This document shows, piece by piece, positions 15,201 to 30,200 of a stretch of DNA of 64,000 nucleotides (positions are counted from its first letter, which is position 1; each line of letters begins with the position of its first letter). The notes below the pieces were generated by a model, which had not been told where the DNA came from, ran no database searches, and saw only the letters and a list, made by a program, of their open reading frames with translations. Position numbers and translations under genes: made by a program. This stretch comes from Smittia aterrima (Eukaryota > Arthropoda > Insecta > Diptera > Chironomidae), in assembly GCA_033063855.1 (NCBI GenBank), contig CP093830.1, positions 7,936,854 through 8,000,853 on the forward strand, written 5' to 3'.

Positions 15201-18200
15201 TGTCAACGAGTCGCTTACATCTGAAATCTTCACTGATTCATCAGTGCCACGTACGTCGTCGACCCGTTATTCGGAATTTATGATCCTGACCACAAACTGG
15301 AGCGTAAGTTTCATGCGATTTTCAATTTCGAGTTGATTAGAGAAAAGAAAAATTTATGGTCGCGAACAAGACTCGTTTCGACACTCCAAACACGTAAGAG
15401 TCTTCTTCTATGTGAACTGCAACTGCTTGCTAATGATGCAATAGAGAACACTTTATTATAAGTAAGCTGCCAAATAAAGAGCGATTCTCCGAGTCGTTTA
15501 ATGACGTTTGTGTTCACCAAACGAGACGAAAGAGAAGACGAAGAAGAAAGCAAAATCTAAGCAAGCGACGAGTGGTACTGTAAGAGTTTGCTCGTGATGA
15601 AACGAAATAAATAATTAAAATCTCTTGAATAAATTCAGTTGACGAGAGTTGTAGCCGCACTTGAAGCGAGTCTCGTTATTTACTTTAATTCAAAAGATGT
15701 TTTCTCTCCCAACAACGAACGAGGAACTTTATTCTCGATTATTCAGTTCCTAAAAGTTCAGTCGAGATTATGCGCATTGCCGTTGTTTCATTTGTTCAAT
15801 TCGCTAAGCTTCTGAATGATGTGAATTTGAGCTTGGTCGAGCAAACGACAACTGCAACGGTCTTTGTCAAGCTAATTATAATTTCGTCGACCTCGCAACG
15901 ACTGACTCAGTAACGCAGGTTTCATATTTTCTTGTCGCCGAAAGGCTGATGTGGTCGAAGCAAAAGCAATTGCAACGACAGCTGAATGAATCACAATTGA
16001 CAAGTTACCACTTTGAGTTTGAAACTAAAGCAGTTTCATTCATCTCGGAATTCTCAGTATTTTAACTTCACTGAACAGAAGAAAAATCATTCTCGAGCTT
16101 TAAATTTATGGACGGAGAACTTTAGCGATGAAAAACTCTCTTTAAGAGCAAAATGCCAACGACAAACATGTGTCAAGTCAACTGTGGGGCGTGAAGCTGC
16201 TTCGAGCGACTCGAACAGGAATATTTATTACTCAATTGTTCAATGTTATCGATTTGAATTAGGATTGCATTGCACAACATCATTACAAGGAGACTTTGTC
16301 CCAAATTTATCGCGTGCGAATTGTTTTGAAATTCAGACGAATCGTAATTGGTTCGCACTTGAATGAAAAATCTGTCTACTGATTTCGATTTGATTTAGAT
16401 TTGATTTTGCGTAACCCACAATTTTGAAGTTTATTTAAATATAACCTGAAACTGTCAATTGCTGTAACAATCGGTTTGTTTTTTTATTATTGCACCAGCA
16501 ATCACTCAAATGTTTTATTAACATCGCTGATGGATTTCATAACTGATACTTGCATTCGAGTTGAAATGACTAAACATTTCTTTTCATTTTTCTTTTCAGG
16601 TAAATAAGAAGAGATCACTGACAGATTTACGGTTTGTACAGAAAGCATCAAGCGACATTAACGCCTGGATCCTCGTCACGTAAACTAAATAAATCTTCCC
16701 CAATCATATCAAGTAACGTAGATCTCGTTCCTCGGCTAATAATTCAATGATTTCGGTCTCGTGATAAGACAAAGTGCTGGTGCGACGGTCAATGTAGAAA
16801 GTGAAGCATAATTTATTGCCAAAACGAATATCGCGAGCTCGCGCCAATCTTGATAAATACATTTTGTGGGAAATGAAATATTTTCACTTTCTGTCGCCGT
16901 TTTGATGACCGCCCAGGCCAATCACGAAAAATGCTGACGGTAACTAGTTAAACGAACTCTTAATAAGCGGATTAAGTGCGACGGTTCAATCAGGAACGAG
17001 TTGTAAACGAGTCTTTTTACTTTCGCTCCAAATAGTTTGACGCGACCGCGAAACTTGTGATCAAGTTTGTTTTTCTTCTTCCATCACCTTCTCGGTATGC
17101 GTTAAAACAACGTTATCTGTCGTTAACTTCATCAAAATTGGAGTAAAATTTCTTAAAGGAAAATTACTTAACAGATTGTTAGTTCAACCCCTTTCCTCTC
17201 TTTTTGTAAAGCAATTAAAAAGTTTGAGATCTCAATTTGAGGTTTTTAGTTGAGTGAATCTATCCGCACGCTGTTCCATCGACGACGACAAGCTGAGCCA
17301 GCTTCGCATAACTTTCTTCTTCATCTGACATCATCTGTGATACGAGAAAATTCACTTTTCAAATTGAATTTCTTCATTCAACCGACATTGTATGTTAATT
17401 TAAGATCGCTTCGTTCCCTTTTTGCTTTAATTTCTTTCTCGCCGACTCATTATCGTGCTCAATCATTTTTAAACGAAGCGAAAGAGAAACAATGTTCAAT
17501 AACAAAACAAACAAACATGTCAGTCGAAGAAAGAAAATGAAAGTTTGATAGTTTCGTTTAATTGAAAATTAAACTAATTTGTCAAAAATCAAATCGTTCA
17601 CCTGTAAGTTGGTTCCGCCCAAAAACTAAATTCGCAAGATTAATGATCATCGGCTAAAAGAGACTTTCCTTAAACTCTAATTGAGCTGATTATGGATTGT
17701 TAAATATGAAAGTTGTTAAACTGCGTTTTTTCGACGGAAACCATCTCAATAATAAACATCTAAGCTATTTCAGTTCGTAAACAAACACAAGCGCAATTCT
17801 CATCTGCAATTTGTGTTGATAATCGTAGAAAGTTTTTCTCTAATTCACGACCGTCGCTTAGTTTTCCAATAACTTGTTGCAATATCTCATAATTGATGAG
17901 AGAGCTTTAAAGAAATTAAACATCATTGTTTCAAGCCAGCGAGTGTCTCTTGTTGCATCACACACCCAAGCTCAGAAGGCAAGGCACATGTCGGAAAACC
18001 ACAAAATGTTCTCATTGCAAAAGCAAACAGAAATCTAAATCTGCAATGAATTTGAATTTTCTCAACAGAAATGAAACTTTACATTAATCCGAACGATGTT
18101 TTAAAAGTCAAGCTGAACAACGAATATTTCATTTGAGCTTAAGAATGCAGCGAGCGGTAGCAGAAGTGACTTTTTCTCACGGCAATTTGCTAATACTTTC

Positions 18201-21200
18201 AATGCTGTGACGAAAACTTTTAAATGTTTGAATAGGAATTCTCGGGATGGAAAGATAATGAAACGAAATGAACTTTAATAAATCAACTTGGTTGATGACT
18301 AAGCAGAAGAAAAGTTATTTCTAAGCGAGTGCCAAGGACTCTCAAGAAGCTACGTGCTCGCTAAGAGAGAAAGGTCAAGAGGATTTCTAAACTGACCTCA
18401 TCATTCCCTCGAGTTTTAAACTTTTATAAAACCACAGTCGTCCTAGACCTTGACAAATGAGTTCACTTTCAAACAAAACGAAGAAAAAGTGAACCGTTTG
18501 GCTGAACAAAAGTTTCTTTGCGGTGATTAGCATACAAAGCAACTGCATATGAATATTAAGCGATCCGTGAACTGTTTCGAATAGCAGAGAAACTACGAAA
18601 GAGGGCGGAGAAGCAGAGATGAACTTCTCAGGGTGTCAAAAACTTCAAGCGAACGGAAGGAAAAATGCCATTTATTCATAAACACATTTATCAAGGAGAA
18701 AGATCTGAAAAGCTTTCCGTTATGCAAGATTTCACCTTCAAAGTTTCTTCCGAGAAGAACGAACGAGTTCTGCCAGAATCAATGAAACTTGAAGAACGCT
18801 TTGTCAAAACGGCTAATCAATAATTTAAGTTCCGTAATGTTTGACATGCCAACAATAAAAGCTTTCGATATCGGTCGCTCGTCTTCATACGTCTTTCGCA
18901 ATGTAATTTATTTATAGTCAATGTATCGTCGGAAGAGATTCTCAATGTTGCTTGTAGCAAAACAAATAACTTGTTATCTCAAAAAGATGTTTGTTCCATT
19001 ATTGAATTTCTGTTTAGGTTGCGTTCGAACAAAAGAGCGTCGGGTGATGAAGAAACCGGAGAAATTGCTTTTGCCACCTGAAAAAAAAAGTTGCTTGAAT
19101 GCAATATCTCCATCGCTCTTTGTGATTGTGGCACTCGCTGCCGAGAGAAATGTAATTAAAAAATTTATTTACGTGCTTGGAAGCTTTGCAGGAGAAACTT
19201 TTTCCACTTTTCTTACACCAAGAGAAGCGAGCGAACATGAAAATTTTCTGTAGACAAACAAAAGAGAAGTTTCATCTTGTCGCTGCACACACGCGCTCAT
19301 TTAATTAGCGTTACGCATTTTAATTAGACGCGACCATTGCCGCGATTAATTGTTTTCGAATTTGTTGAGCTAACACTTTCTTAAACGCGGGAGAAGATTT
19401 CCGCTTGATAACGTTCAGCTGATACATTTTCACTCGCCAACTAATAGTTTCGTTTTAACGAACAGCTTGTGAGAAAACTTTTCCAAAGCCAGCGACAAAT
19501 TAATCTCAACTAAGCCTTTTGAGATTTTCGCTTTCCCATTGAACATTCGCCCGCTCTGATTTTAAAGCGGAAAATTTTTATGGTAGACAAGGGATTATTA
19601 AAATCATTATTTAAGAGCGTGAAACAATCAATTCCAGTAGCAACAAGTCCTTCATTGTGTGAGACCAGGGAGCGCGCTTCGCACATAATGAATCATGTCA
19701 ATCTCATTAAAATTAATTCTCCGCCAGCCACTCAATAGCCGAATGAATAATTGTAAATCAATTTTAAACCGACAACGCTTGGCCGGAAAATATTTGATCA
19801 GGCACAATTAAAAATTAAATCGGAGTTTCCTCAATTTTATCATTTCGATTTACTTCAGAACAAGTGAATCATCTACCGAGTGTCATTTAAACGGATCACA
19901 CACTGTATCGAAAGACACGGCACGCGGAAATCTGAAACAGAATGTTTCGAAGTCGAAGACAGAGCTTAACAATTTTCCGAACGATAAAGTTCACTTGAGC
20001 TCCCATAAATCAAACTTGCCACAAGCTCGTCGTACTAACAACGCGGAAACAACTTTACTTTGTAGATTATAATTCCTCATCAACAAAACTAAAATATTTG
20101 CATCATAAAACTATTAAAAGGAAGGAACAAGCATGGAACAAGGGTAAAACTTTTATGTTTAATGAGAGCCGGCACAATCAAAAGCAAAGCTTACCTCAGA
20201 GGCACGGCTCAGCTTACATTTGTTTGAGAAACATAATTTTGCTTGTTCCTTGAGCTTTGGACTTTGTAAAGAAGCCGAGACATGGCCGTGACACCGACAG
20301 GAACTAAAAATTTTTTTTTAGTTGAATGTCAAAGAACCTTTTCACTTATTACAAGATTCACTATTCAAACTTTGAACATAAATCATGAAAAATATTTTTT
20401 CACATAAGTGAATCTCAAAACATCTGATGTGTCTGACATTGTCAACGCTCTGCTCAACATAGAAAACTTTTCTCGTTCTACTTCTATCAGGAACTGCCAT
20501 GTGCAACAATAGAATGTGATAAATCTCGAGATTCTTGAAATTTTTCGAATGAACCTCATAATCTGCTGAAGGGAGATTCATGTGTGCTATGTTGAAGCAT
20601 TGTTATGCAAAGACAGCGGCAGACAATTTCGCTTTTAAAATTCCATTCCGTCGAGTGAATAATGGGAGAGAAGAAATCGACGTTTGACTCGGAGTTAGTG
20701 TGTGCAGAGTCACGATTTATTCTGCATTCTCTCGCTTCGACCTATTTATATTGATCAATGTATTTTCCGCATAAGATTAAGACACATAACAATAGCTCTG
20801 AGCTTGTACTTAAGAATGTTACGTGTGTTTCATAACAAGGGTTTACATAATAGCTCGATGTCACGTCGTGAAGGATCGCTCTTTGAAGAAGGAGATTGAG
20901 AGCGCGCCTTTTATTCCCTTTGCCGATAAGCGAATCAAGTTGTCAAGATGTAATAACAGCAAATTAATTCAATGGCGAGGAGTGACAGGAGCCTTTCACG
21001 GAGTTAAGAGCGAAAACAAAAGACAAAGTCACTTAATGACCTTAATAAATTGCTTTTCCGAAAACTTTAAGAAACATTTCCTCTCCCTTCGAATTCTTTC
21101 GGCGACTGTTAATTCTTGTTTGCATTTTATGTAATCAACCGCAATCTGGAATCGTTACTCGGGGCGGACGTAAAAGTCTCTCCGCTGACCTGAATCGACT

Positions 21201-24200
21201 CCGACCTGAAACAATTCTGAGAAATCATTGAAATGCATTAACAAAAAAGTCGACGACCCGGTCACACTTTTCATTTCATTGACGAAAGGAAATTATCGGA
21301 TCGTGACTTCGAATCGGAATTTGCAGCTCATGTTCGATTATCACATGTCGGGCGTCATGCAGCGAATGCTCCGAAAATATCCCAATTAAGTGCAATGCAA
21401 GCGAGATCGCCAAGTGTGAGCGTCTGATTACGGCAAGGTTGAAAGCGCTGCCGTTTGGATCACGAAATTTAATGTTTTTTCGGCGAGACGCTGAGACTTT
21501 GATTAATGAGAGCACGAATCGTTTAATTCCTCACATCAAACTAATTGATTTAATAAGAGACGTCTTAATTAAATTGTTTCCGAGCCGTGGTGAAGAAACG
21601 TGGTGCGGTCTTTTCAAAGAAATCATCAAGCTCAGCTTCATGTTGATTCTCTAGATGAAAGCATCTCTCAAGTCTTCTGCTTGAGTGAACGTTGATGTAA
21701 ACCGATTAATTATGAAATAATTTCATTTCATTTCGATAATTTTATGCGTTTCATTAAAATTTCATTTTTTTTTTGTTTTTGATTCTCCGAATGATTCATC
21801 ACGAGCGTCGACTGCGGTGGCCAATTATCTCGCTGCACTGCTTTCTTTCCACAAAAATAAAAAAGAAGAAGAAGGACACGAAATTATTTTTCGAGGCCTC
21901 ATGGCAATCAAAATATAATGAAGTCAGACATTGTGTGATTGCGAAAGAAAGCCGCCAACTCTCGTGGCCGTGACCATTTAAACTTAGAAGCTTTTTCTTT
22001 CTCCTTGTGCGTTTATTGAATTTCTTTCTCAGTCCTACATGAACTTTTTTTTTGTGAGAACAGAAACGGGAACAAAGACTAGAAAAGCTTAAATTGATGG
22101 CCAATTATGTCTTTGAATTGAAATGATAAAAACTGTTTCGAGTTCTCTTCTCCGCCTTCTTAACGTGAAACATTCAATTATTGCGTGAAGAAAGTATTTT
22201 ATATTGAGTTCATTCAGTTTGATGTCTAAAATCCGAGAGGCAATTAAACAAAGTTACGTAAAAATGTTAATTTATGGTAACAAACAGCTTCTTACACACG
22301 ACTTGGCCTACAATCAAATCAAGTTAATCTTTATCCATTGACTGAAAAATTGAACATTTGTAGCATCGTCATATTCCGAGTAAACACTTGCCGAAAGATC
22401 CGTGAGTGTTTACGTTCGGAAGTGCTGCAAAGTGGAAAATTGCGAGCGCTGAAATTAGAGCTATCACTGATGGCAAGTCACTTCCGCAGCTTCTCTTAAA
22501 CGTAAAGTGTGAAGTTATTTTTCAATTTTCTCTTCGAGTTTGCAGCCTCGAGCTGCAAGCTGAAAAGTTGTTGATTCAGCCGTGAACTTGCGTTAACAAC
22601 TTCATAACTCAATCGATAGTCGAACTTCTCAACATAACTTTTCCAAATTGGCTTCGCTCAAACTTTTTTATGAAACGATGTCGATAACTTTGCAGTTTTT
22701 AAAGCAAATAGCAAAAATATTATTTAACAAGTTCAAAAACTTCAACTTTTTATTAAGTGCGCATGCCGAGCGAACTTAAAAACCAACAAAACTAAAGCTG
22801 CTAATTCAATCAATTACAATAATCTTCGAGCAGGCCTCGTAATTATCTGCAATCATCTTCGCTCGATGATAACGACCGCTCACGAAGAAGACCATGAGAG
22901 GAAGATTACGAAATTATCCAAATTACTTTCTTTTATTTTAAAGCTTTCGGTATTTAAGTTAATCAGTCGACGGTTTATTAAAATTGCCTGCGAATATCTC
23001 TCGGCATTGTTAATATTAACCAGAAGTAATTTTAAGCTGCAATTTGTAAGATATTTGAGAAAAATTCCTTGCTCGAGTTCCTTCTTCTTCATTTTCGAGA
23101 TTGGCAAAACTTTAATCGACTTCGGCTATAAGGAAATTTAAGTTAATTAATTTTTTGTTGCACGGCAACAACATTCAAACACCTGAGAAATATTCAGACG
23201 ACAGTGGAGCAACAAGTCTAAATAATTTCTAACGCCCATGTTTGTATTCCGAGTGTGCTTTGCTGACGCAATGGTTTGCTTGTCGCTTAATTACCATCGA
23301 AGACTAACGCGAGTTGTTAAATTTATGAGGGCACGCGTTTTGAAATGTTTCATCGATGTCTACTTAGTTTATTGCTAAAACTTAATTCGCTCGAGACGAG
23401 AACTAATTTATTTTATGTCTCCTTGTTGCGCTATAGCCACGTAAAAGTGAAACAGAAATGAAAAGTCAATAAAAAAAATTACCGGTTAACGGCTGAAGTT
23501 GCAAAAAAGCTTACTCGACTTCAGCTAATAACCTTAATCTGCATTTGAATTGAGATATCAAACTCCGCTGTGTGTTGTCCTCAAGCAGTGACTTTACCTC
23601 ATAATTCTTGCTCCCATGAAACCTTTGAGCGAACGAATTTCATTTCACGTTAAGAGACTCTTAACTCCGACAATTAAATACAATGAAAGTTGAGGCTTGC
23701 AACAAAGGAACATAACAATGAACTTGACTCGACTTTCTCGCGACTCATTATAACTGAAATCACTCTCGTCAGTCTGCAAAGCTATAATTTATTAAGTGCC
23801 AAATTTAAATGGAACTCTTGATTCACGCGAATTTATAGCATGTGAGAAGCAATTACGCCGAAAGTAAAGAAAGACCTTTCGATTATTCACAGGCTTTTGT
23901 TTCAATTTTTCGACGGTCAACGATTTAATTAACGTTTCGGGGTAAAATGACGTGCAGGGTCGATGAGAAATTTACGAGCTTATTGTTCGAATGCAAAACA
24001 TTCTGTCGTCGATAAATTAAATGATTCAATTCGCAAACGATTCAATTCCAGATTCAGATTGAACAGAAATCGTGTTGTGTAAAATGTTATCCGACGAAAC
24101 GGATCTGAAATGACTCTTGACTGCGTATTGATTGACCGTTAAAAAAATATTTTTTACAGTTGATGTAAAACTCATTGAACTCGCGAATTTCACTCGCTTT

Positions 24201-27200
24201 TAGTCATTGTGCAATAAAATTTTGCGATAAGGAAAAGCTTTCTGTTTTCCCCTCAATGATTACGGATTCATTGAAAGTATCCATGATATCGTCGATTTCA
24301 TACGCTGCCACCCTCCGATGGACGCTTGACCGAGTCCCATTATTATGCAAATTAATTTTTCATGCAAATAAAAAACAATTGTTATGAGCTCTTGCAATCA
24401 CGATTCGCATACAAAGAAATCGAGCGGAAAATTGAGTCAAAGATATTTTTGTTTTGTTTTTATTTCGAAGAAAGCGAGAAGTGCATGACAACATGCAATT
24501 CATGTTCGGAAAAGGGTGAAATATGGAAATGATAACTCACGACACGAAAAACGTTTCGTCAAGAAAAATATTCATGGTTGAGAAATGGCTTAACAAGTTG
24601 ATGTCGTCAGTGACGTCTCGAGTGACTAGATGTTCAGGTCACGTTGAATAACTTACTCGTTGATCTAAGTTCATATCTTCTCATGAAGATATCAGCGTCA
24701 GTGATCATCAGAAACGTAATCAAATTATCGCTTTGTAGAGGAAGAATGAATGCAAATTACGCTTATTATGCTTCAACAACAATGATAATCATCATTACTC
24801 TGATCATGCTTTCATCTTTTTATTGTTGTCTGAGGATTCGCTGTCGGCTTGTCAGCTTAAAGTGAGCTCTTGATATCTTTCGAGCGAATCGAAAAACTTA
24901 CTCCGTTGAAAATGAAATGAGAAGTTCTTTGTTGATGTAGATTCATGTTAAATAGTTTGGAAAGACAGTTCCAGAGAAGAAAGTGAAATCGTAGCAGTTG
25001 AGAGGAAAAGCGGTTGGCTAAGCAATTATAGAATGTTATGACTTCGAGTTAGATTTGCATTTGAGGCCTTTATGGGTGAAATACCATTTTCCTTTCGGCA
25101 CATTGCACAATCATCCTACGTCTAATGAACCAGAAAGGGCAGCCGCTGCTCACAACTCACCGCTTTCTCAATATTTCTGCTCTTTCTTCACGTAAATTAA
25201 ACCAATTTCTATAAATTTCCATTTGACTCGCAGCTGCTGGAAAATAAAATCCCCGAGTTCCTTGAATGTCTCATAATTTATTCAGTAAGCCGCGCGAACT
25301 CCGATTTATCATCGGAATCCAATAAAATACCGAAAATTCAGTTCTGGCGATTTGATTTTGCGAATCATTCTCAGCTGCTGAAAAAAAAATCATAAAAGCT
25401 TCTCGATGTTTGAAGGCAACGACATTGACGTCGTTGGGTGGGCAAGAGCATGACGCGAGTACTTGAGAGAAAGATAGATTGTTAACCTAGATCCATCGAA
25501 AAGTCATTTCTAAAGCGATGTCGTTCACAAAGGTCATGTTCAGAGTTGCCTTTGACTTGCGCAACGAGTTCACGTGAAATGCGAGAGAGAAAAAATTAAA
25601 TTTAAATGACTAATTCTATTCAAATAACTGTCATTTCGAAAAACGAGGAAATTATAACGCGAGTCGCAATCAGATCAACGAAATATTTGTAAAAGGATTG
25701 AAACACGATAATTTGCAGTGTCGAAATCGAGGCGAAACTTAATAACATTCATTGCTCTGTTTATTTATTTACTTTTATTCAACGTTCGCGCCCGAATTGT
25801 TATCACACTTGCCTTTCCGTTGAGAGATATGGGGCGTAAAATTGATTCAAGATCGTTTCATTGTGGAGCTAAGTGAACTCTCTTTCACTCTTTTGTTACA
25901 CTCGTTTCTTTTAAAATGCTTGTCGGCATCTCCTCGCGCATAATAAATGTTTTTCTTGGAACCTAAACTTTGTTCGTCAGCTCTTGCGAATTATTCGGTG
26001 AAAGAGAAGTCTTGTTCTCTGAAATTATCGCTCGATTAAATTCAATCCTTCGTTGAATTTGAGTGAGAGACCTTGCGGCTAACTTTCACAAATCATTATC
26101 AGATCCCTTGTCGAATGAGTGTCTGTGCTTCTCTGCCGTTCTGAGGCAATTACAGTCAAATTAATTAAAAATTAGCTGCTTAGTTCCAGCCACACCTTCG
26201 CTGGTTTTTGCATTTGGTCTACATATGGCGCTTTGTAGGTTTATCGACCAATAAAGCGATCCATTGCCGCGCAGCGCATTGTGATAAATAGACAACCGCT
26301 TTTTTCCCACCCAAACCTCGAAACTGCAACAGAACGTTGTAATTTATGATGACTAATAGCGAAAGCGCCATAAAAATGAAAAATCTCGATGTTTCTGTAC
26401 ACAACCAAAATGATTTGTTATGCAAACTTGACAGAAGCGAAATTCAATACTTCTAATCCGTTTATTTCTTTCCTATTTCGATTTAGATTCAAATAAACAA
26501 ACAGGCGATCAATCGACGTCGGCAGCGTCATGGTGGCAATCACACATATCGCCCCTCCAGCAAGCGACACATGGTCTCGTGCAAACACATCCGGCTTTGA
26601 GCGGAGGAATCACACGAACAGCTCCAGGTCGCGTCTCAGGATCGACTCCAAGAACTCCTGCAGCGAGTGCCTCCCTCAGAGCTCCCAGTCCGACTGGAGG
26701 ATTCCCTTCATTCGTCAATCCAAACCCCAAATCGCCATTCCGTCATTTGGACTTCAGCTCCAGTGCAACAGCAGAATTACGTCGTAATCCAAATTTGTCA
26801 GCGCCTGATGAGTGCGCGCGTGCTTGTCGCGAAGGTGAACCTCCGAGAATCTGCTACTACCACTTCACACTAGAATACTACACAGTTTTAGGAGCGTAAG
26901 TATGATGATGATGATGAATTCCCAAAAAAGTTTTCGCATCGGAATGCGAGCAATTAAATTCATATTAAGATTCCATAGCCTAACGACTCTCACCTTCCTT
27001 TTACAGAGCCTGTCAAGTGTGCACCCCAAATGCGACAAATACTGTTTGGAGTCATTGCCAATGCGTTTTAGCCGATGGCGTTGAGCGAGGTATTTTGACG
27101 GCCAACCGAATGATTCCAGGGCCAAGCATCCAAGTCTGCGAGAATGATCGTGTCGTCATCGACGTCGAGAATCACATGGAAGGCATGGAAGTAACGATTC

Positions 27201-30200
27201 ACTGGCACGGAATCTGGCAGCGAGGAACTCAGTATTACGATGGCGTGCCATTCGTAACGCAATGTCCAATTCAACAGGGAAATACATTCAGGTGCGTGCT
27301 TCATCGCAATGAATTTTTCATATGATGCTCGTCTGAGGTCGCTTCGACTATTAAGAGCAAATCAACTCAAAAGATTCCATTGTCAATGCTCTCAGCGGTA
27401 AAGTTTAACCACAGAAACAGAGGCCGCTGACTTTCAATAATTTCTGTTTATCTTCTCATCGTTTTTTGAACTTTTTGCATTCGCCGAAATTTTGAATTTT
27501 TTTTCTATTTTCCGCTTCACAAACACGAGACAACGAGATAAGTCGCTGACATAATCTCCCGCGAGCTTTAATTGTTCGTCTCCAGTTTGTATGCGTTGCT
27601 CTTTTATTTTGTCATAACTATAGCAAAGAAGTAATCAAGATATCATTCATGATGACGAGGGAAAAATGTCGCAAAATAAATTGAGATCAGCTCATTGAGG
27701 CGCTTTTTTTAACAATTATGAATGAGAGACGACACAATGATGGAGGAAAACGAAAACAAAGCGTCTATTGCATTCAGACCTAATTCCATTAGTTTTTATT
27801 CGCCACTTACCGTTCCCATGCTAATAATTGAATTTTGTTGTTTTTTCTAAAGATATCAATGGACCGGCAATGCAGGAACTCATTTCTGGCACGCTCACAC
27901 TGGTTTACAGAAGCTCGACGGTCTCCACGGCTCCGTCGTTGTCCGTCAACCGCCATCGCGTGATCCAAACTCTCATCTTTACGACTTTGATTTGACAACA
28001 CACGTTATGCTTTTGTCAGATTGGTTGCACGAAGATGCCGCTGAGAGATATCCAGGTCGTCTTGCAGTCAACACTGGTCAAGATCCTGAGTCTATGTTGA
28101 TCAACGGCAAAGGTCAATTCCGTGATCCAAACACAGGCTTCATGACAAACACTCCATTGGAGATCTTCACAATGACTCCCGGCAGACGCTACAGATTCCG
28201 AATGATCAACGCCTTTTCATCGGTCTGTCCAGCTCAAATTACCATCGAAGGTCACGGATTGACAGTGATTGCTACCGATGGTGAACCCGTTCATCCAGTT
28301 AATGTCAACACCATCATCTCATTCTCAGGCAAGTGTGTTGCAGCTGATTGATGACAAACTAAGGAGTTTGTGGTTAAACTTGTTGAGTAACAAATTTGTA
28401 AATGAAACTTCCGCAAGTTCCGTAAACTTCGATGCCAGCTGACAGCAAGCGAGCGAGCTCGTTTGGTTCGTCATTTGCACGATCTGAGGCTAAGAGTCTT
28501 GAAAAGCCAAGATTCAAAGTCATTTCCCAATCAATTATAAAATACTTTAGATTCCAATTACGAAAGTCTATCGCGAGACACGCACAAGCGGGACGACAAG
28601 TGCGAGCTTTCAAGCATTTCATTCAATTCATTAATAGTTTATTGCTTCTTGCATTTACCAACGAATTGATTATTAATGAAACAGTTTCGCTTTTCAATTA
28701 ATTAAATTGACGTGCAAAGGCATAAGAGAAAACCTGATCTCATCACACATCGATGACGAATTCGGCAAAAAGTCGTGAACTGGTCTCTCGAAATGTATCC
28801 GCAGGGAATCTTGCATAACCTGCCGAAAATTGATTTAATTTGCTTTAATGTCTTTCTCTCCTTTCTGCATTGAATCGTGCATGTCACTCAAGCTCGGTTC
28901 CAATATTTTCGCGTGATAATTTTGTCACATCTCGAGCATCGTTTAAGCGTAAAAGCTTTTACGGAACCTCAATTAAACGCCTGATTAAAGCTTGTCTATT
29001 CGCGTTGCTAAAAGTCACACCTTCAACTGATCATTGTGAACCACAATGTAAGCTAATTGATTTTTCATCAATGAATCAGTTTCACTCGTAAACAAAAATT
29101 GGAAGATTTAATTGGATTCGCTCAGCGAAAATACGAAAGTAAACGAATTAAATCTTAATAAATAGTTTATTAAAGCGTGTAAAAGAATTTTACAACATTT
29201 CATTGCAAGCTTGTTGCATTTTTAAAACAGAAATGAAACCTGTTCCTAGCTTTGCAACCACAATGCTTTGTCGGATTTCCTTCGCCGCAAAGCTAAAGTT
29301 AAATCCACTTGATGAGATACCAGGATAATTTTCAGGTTTTCTCGGTCACTTATGCTGAAACGCGTGCCTTGAGACATTGAATTTCAAGGCTATCCTCTCG
29401 AAATTCCAACGCACTTAACTGCTGTCGATTCGAAGGAATCGCCCAAAAAATGATTTGAGCATTTATTTGAAACAAAACTGCGAGTTTAGTTTTATAATTG
29501 AAATTTTGCAAGTCTCGTTTAGTGAGATTGAGTTATTATGCATGATTTCACGAAATTATTAATCGCCGAGTGAAGGTCGAATTGGCTTTGCCGTGCAAGA
29601 AGCTTTCCATCAACACATAAAAAATGTGCTACATTTAAATTGGCTTAGAGCGGAATGGGGAAAAATGTTGCAAACCCAAAATTGCGGTGTAAATCAATTT
29701 TCTGATTTTTTTTTTGTTTCATGGAAATTTTTCTGAGTGTGAAAAATAATTTTCAACTTGACGTTGTTCACAGGTGAACGTTACGACTTTGTAATCGAAG
29801 CAAATCAACCCGTCGGCGCTTATTGGATTCAACTGAGAGGACTTGGCGAGTGCGGAATCAAACGATCACAGCAGTTGGGTATTTTGAGATATGCTCGAGG
29901 ACCTTACCAGCCAGCCTCGGCTGCTCCAACCTACGATGTCGGAATTCCTCAAGGCGTCGTAAGTAAAACTTTAATTAACATCTCGACGATGCTTTCCTTT
30001 CATTCATGGAAAGCTTCAAGACTTCATCTCTCATTGTAAAAAAAAACTGTAAAAAAATCACTCGAGCACCCAACAAGAATCTGTAATTATTCACAAGTCG
30101 TCACACAAAGTTATTCCATCGCACTCCATTCTGCATTGAAAGTTCAATTAAGAGAGCACACTGTTAAATAATTCATTAGCCAGAGTTTGTAATTATCAAT

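Noticed and set aside
16013..16366. 117-codon plus-strand frame in laccase intron 1
   Set aside because: No recognisable motif and no conserved-looking pattern; overlaps another random frame on the opposite strand.
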